Shown one piece after another: positions 62,045 to 64,000 of a DNA stretch of 64,000 bases (position 1 is the stretch's first letter; each line of letters starts with the position of its first letter). This DNA is from Mesorhizobium sp. (GTDB lineage: Bacteria; Pseudomonadota; Alphaproteobacteria; Rhizobiales; Rhizobiaceae). The DNA lies in the NCBI GenBank assembly GCA_004020645.1, contig SAQL01000002.1:310001-374000 (forward strand), written 5' to 3'. A program made the position numbers and the translations under genes. Below the pieces are notes generated by a model. The model saw nothing but the letters and a program-made list of their open reading frames with translations. It ran no database searches and was not told the DNA's origin.

Positions 62045-64000
62045 CGCCTCCCCTTGATCCCTTGGGACCACTGCGCGGCCGGTCGCCGCCTTTGGCACCG
62101 TCACCCTCGGCACCACGCGGCCTGCCGAACGGCTTTGCGCCTCCGGGCTTTCCCCCTCCCGGTTTTCCATGGGCGGGCTTGCCATAAGACGGCTTGAACG
62201 AAGCCTTGCGTTCCTTGGCTTCGGCCGCCTTGGCTGCATCGGCGTCCGCCCTGCCCTTGCCGATCGGCCGTGCGCCCGGCGCCATCCAGACATTGGCCTT
62301 GCGCTGGCCCGGCGGCTCGATCGGCCGCTGCTCGCGTTCGGACTTTTTCCCGCCGCCCGGTTTGCCGCCAAAGCCGCCCGGCCTGCTGCGTTCAAATTTG
62401 GGGCCACGCTCACCAAAGCTCTTTTCCGGCCCAAAGCTTCTGCCGGGACTTGTCGACAGCTTGCCCAGCGCCTCGTCGCGGCTGCCTTCGCGGCGTTTGC
62501 GGTTCTTGATCAGCCCGCCTTCGCCGATCGGACGGCGTTCGCCGTCGCGGGTGAATTTCGGCCGCTCCTGTTCCTCTTCCCGCACCGCTTCGCGCCGCAC
62601 CGGCCTGTTGGAAAACGGCTTGGTGATCTCAGCATCGAAATTGGCGCCGGACTCCTCGACCAGGCGTTCGCCGAGCTGGTCGCGCAGCACGCGGCCCTTG
62701 ATCTCCAGCACATGGCCCTCGGGCAGGTCGTCGAGCTGGAACGGCCCGTAGGAAATGCGGATCAGTCGCGTCACGTCGAGGCCAAGCGAGCCCAGTATGT
62801 TCCTGACTTCGCGGTTCTTGCCTTCACGCAGGCCGAGCGTCAGCCAGGCGTTGGTGCCTTGCTCGCGGTCGAGCGTCGCCTCGATGGCGCCGTAGAAGAC
62901 GCCGTCGACGGCAATGCCCTCGCGCAAGCTGGCGAGCGCACTTTCCTCGACCTTGCCGTGGACGCGCACCCGGTAGCGCCTCAGCCAGCCGGTCGCCGGC
63001 AGTTCGAGCACGCGCGCCAGCCCGCCATCATTGGTGAGCAGCAGCAGGCCTTCGGTGTTGATGTCGAGCCGGCCGACGGTCATCAGCCGCGGCAGGTCGG
63101 CCGGCAGCACGTCGAAGACGGTCTTGCGGCCCTCGGGATCACGGTTGGTGGTGACGACGCCGGCCGGCTTGTGGAACAGGAACAGCCGGGTGCGCTCGAT
63201 CGGCGGGATCTCCATGCCGTCGAGGTGGACGATGTCGCCTGGCATCACATTGAAGGCGGGCGAGGACAGCACCCTTCCATTGACCTTGACGCGGCCGGCC
63301 GCGATCAGCTCCTCGGCATCGCGGCGCGAGGCAAGGCCGGCGCGGGCCAGCCGCTTGGCAATGCGCTCGCCAGCCTCTTCCGTCGCCTCGGCTGGACGCG
63401 GGCGCGGCTTGAAGCCGGCGCCCGATGCCCCTTGGGGCCGATCACCGCCAAAATCGCGCTTGGGCCGATCGCCGAAGTCGTGCTTGGGACGGTCGAAGCG
63501 CCTTTCGCTGCGCTCGCCTTCGGCAGCCGCCGGGCGGTCGCCGCGCGGCGCGTAGGGCTTGCGCGGACCTTCGCGCTTCTCATAAGGCTTGCCTTCCGGA
63601 CGCGGCCCTTTGCTGAACGGCCTGTCGCCGGCCTTGAAGTCGCGCTTCGGCCGCTCGCCGTCGGCCGCAATCGGCCGGTCGCCGCGTGGCGCATAGGGTT
63701 TTCGAGGCCCCTCGCGCTTTTCATAAGGCTTGCCTTCAGGGCGCGGCCCCTTGCTGATCGGCCGGTCGCCACTCTTGAAGTCGCGCTTCGGCCGCTCGCC
63801 GTCAGCCGCCATCGGGCGGTCACCGCGCGGGGCGTACGGCTTGCGCGGCCGCTCACGCTTTTCATAGGGCCTGCCTTCAGGGCGCGGCGCCTTGCTGATC
63901 GGCCGGTCGCCGCTTTTGAAGTCACGCTTCGGCCGCTCGCCGTCAGCCGCCATCGGTCGGTCGCCGCGCGGCGCGTAAGGTTTTTTTGCGCCGAAGGACG
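62025..64000 (-). CDS. rRNA pseudouridine synthase (RluB/RsuA family), 5' partial, with long repetitive extension
   Basis: At least 658 residues; the reading frame is open at the right edge. An N-terminal stretch of 47-residue repeats (GERPKRDFK, GDRPxSK, PRPEGKPYEKRE, RKPYAPRGDRP) is Arg/Lys/Pro-rich. It is followed by an S4 RNA-binding domain (RIAKRLARAGLASRRDAEEL) and the catalytic domain with GRLDINTEGLLLLTNDG, where the Asp is the nucleophile, and then another basic low-complexity tail (GGKPGGGKK, KPAHGKPGGGKP). The core makes pseudouridine in 23S or 16S rRNA. The disordered basic regions probably aid RNA binding. Which RsuA-family member it is cannot be fixed without alignment. Confidence 0.9.
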   Translation of the reverse strand, partial: SFGAKKPYAPRGDRPMAADGERPKRDFKSGDRPISKAPRPEGRPYEKRERPRKPYAPRGDRPMAADGERPKRDFKSGDRPISKGPRPEGKPYEKREGPRKPYAPRGDRPIAADGERPKRDFKAGDRPFSKGPRPEGKPYEKREGPRKPYAPRGDRPAAAEGERSERRFDRPKHDFGDRPKRDFGGDRPQGASGAGFKPRPRPAEATEEAGERIAKRLARAGLASRRDAEELIAAGRVKVNGRVLSSPAFNVMPGDIVHLDGMEIPPIERTRLFLFHKPAGVVTTNRDPEGRKTVFDVLPADLPRLMTVGRLDINTEGLLLLTNDGGLARVLELPATGWLRRYRVRVHGKVEESALASLREGIAVDGVFYGAIEATLDREQGTNAWLTLGLREGKNREVRNILGSLGLDVTRLIRISYGPFQLDDLPEGHVLEIKGRVLRDQLGERLVEESGANFDAEITKPFSNRPVRREAVREEEQERPKFTRDGERRPIGEGGLIKNRKRREGSRDEALGKLSTSPGRSFGPEKSFGERGPKFERSRPGGFGGKPGGGKKSEREQRPIEPPGQRKANVWMAPGARPIGKGRADADAAKAAEAKERKASFKPSYGKPAHGKPGGGKPGGAKPFGRPRGAEGDGAKGGDRPRSGPKGSRGGDADRRR
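63531..63953 (-). repeat. 141-bp tandem repeats inside the pseudouridine synthase gene
   Basis: Three consecutive 141-base units (63953-63813, 63812-63672, 63671-63531), each encoding 47 residues, with a further partial unit reaching the window edge. Differences between units are few (SGD/AGD, ISK/FSK, RE/GE). The length is a multiple of three, so expansion or loss keeps the frame. Confidence 0.8.

Noticed and set aside
63531..63953. A CRISPR-like array
   Set aside because: The repeats are 141 bp, adjacent, without spacers, and translated in frame as part of the pseudouridine synthase.

Overview
The window reads as a stretch of chromosome from a high-GC alphaproteobacterium of the Hyphomicrobiales, most likely Mesorhizobium or a close relative. 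This rests on gene families and gene order recognised by eye (pmbA, cysQ-like, DUF4170, DUF374, waaA, lpxK next to DUF2093; a stachydrine-type N-methylproline demethylase; GcvA-type LysR regulators) and on many palindromic intergenic repeats of a style common in that group. No database search was run. No rRNA, tRNA, CRISPR array, transposase or phage structural gene was seen.

Layout. 0-12.4 kb: the end of a GGDEF/EAL protein, a MarR regulator divergent from a small membrane protein, an N-methylproline demethylase-like flavoenzyme, queF, and a minus-strand group (enolase-superfamily enzyme, two related exported proteins, a family 5 solute-binding protein, an MttB-family methyltransferase) facing a LysR gene. 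This group may serve methylated amines or betaines. 12.4-22.8 kb: mutL, a drug/metabolite exporter with divergent LysR, then a tight minus-strand envelope operon ending in waaA and lpxK (lipid A/Kdo assembly). 23-27.1 kb: a cell-surface glycosylation set (GT2 transferase, methyltransferase, GtrA flippase, PIG-V-like transferase). 27.2-33.7 kb: a LacI-controlled uptake and GH127 beta-L-arabinofuranosidase operon. 34-37.5 kb: GST, hydrolase, HNH endonuclease and a DHFR-like protein.

37.5-46 kb is a rearranged block. A branched-chain amino-acid type ABC cassette (livF, G, M, H and binding protein) sits between two remnants of a LysR gene whose intact paralogue lies at 45.0-45.9 kb, next to repeat blocks shared by both sites. 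46-50.3 kb: a metallo-beta-lactamase-fold protein with a degenerate metal motif, a ComA-like sulfolactate synthase, a CapA-like protein and a cytochrome c. 50.7-56.2 kb: a LuxR-type regulator and a two-component locus with two OmpR-type regulators and a hybrid histidine kinase broken by a one-base frameshift. 56.4-64 kb: a divergent CDF transporter, a patatin-like lipase, an M16 protease pair (one with an intergenic palindrome inserted in frame in its signal region), rsmD, and a pseudouridine synthase with 47-residue repeats that runs off the window.

Most of the window is ordinary chromosomal content. The points most worth a second look are the broken LysR around the liv cassette, the palindrome inside the M16 gene, the frameshifted kinase, the possible betaine demethylation locus, and the enzymes with altered metal-site residues.
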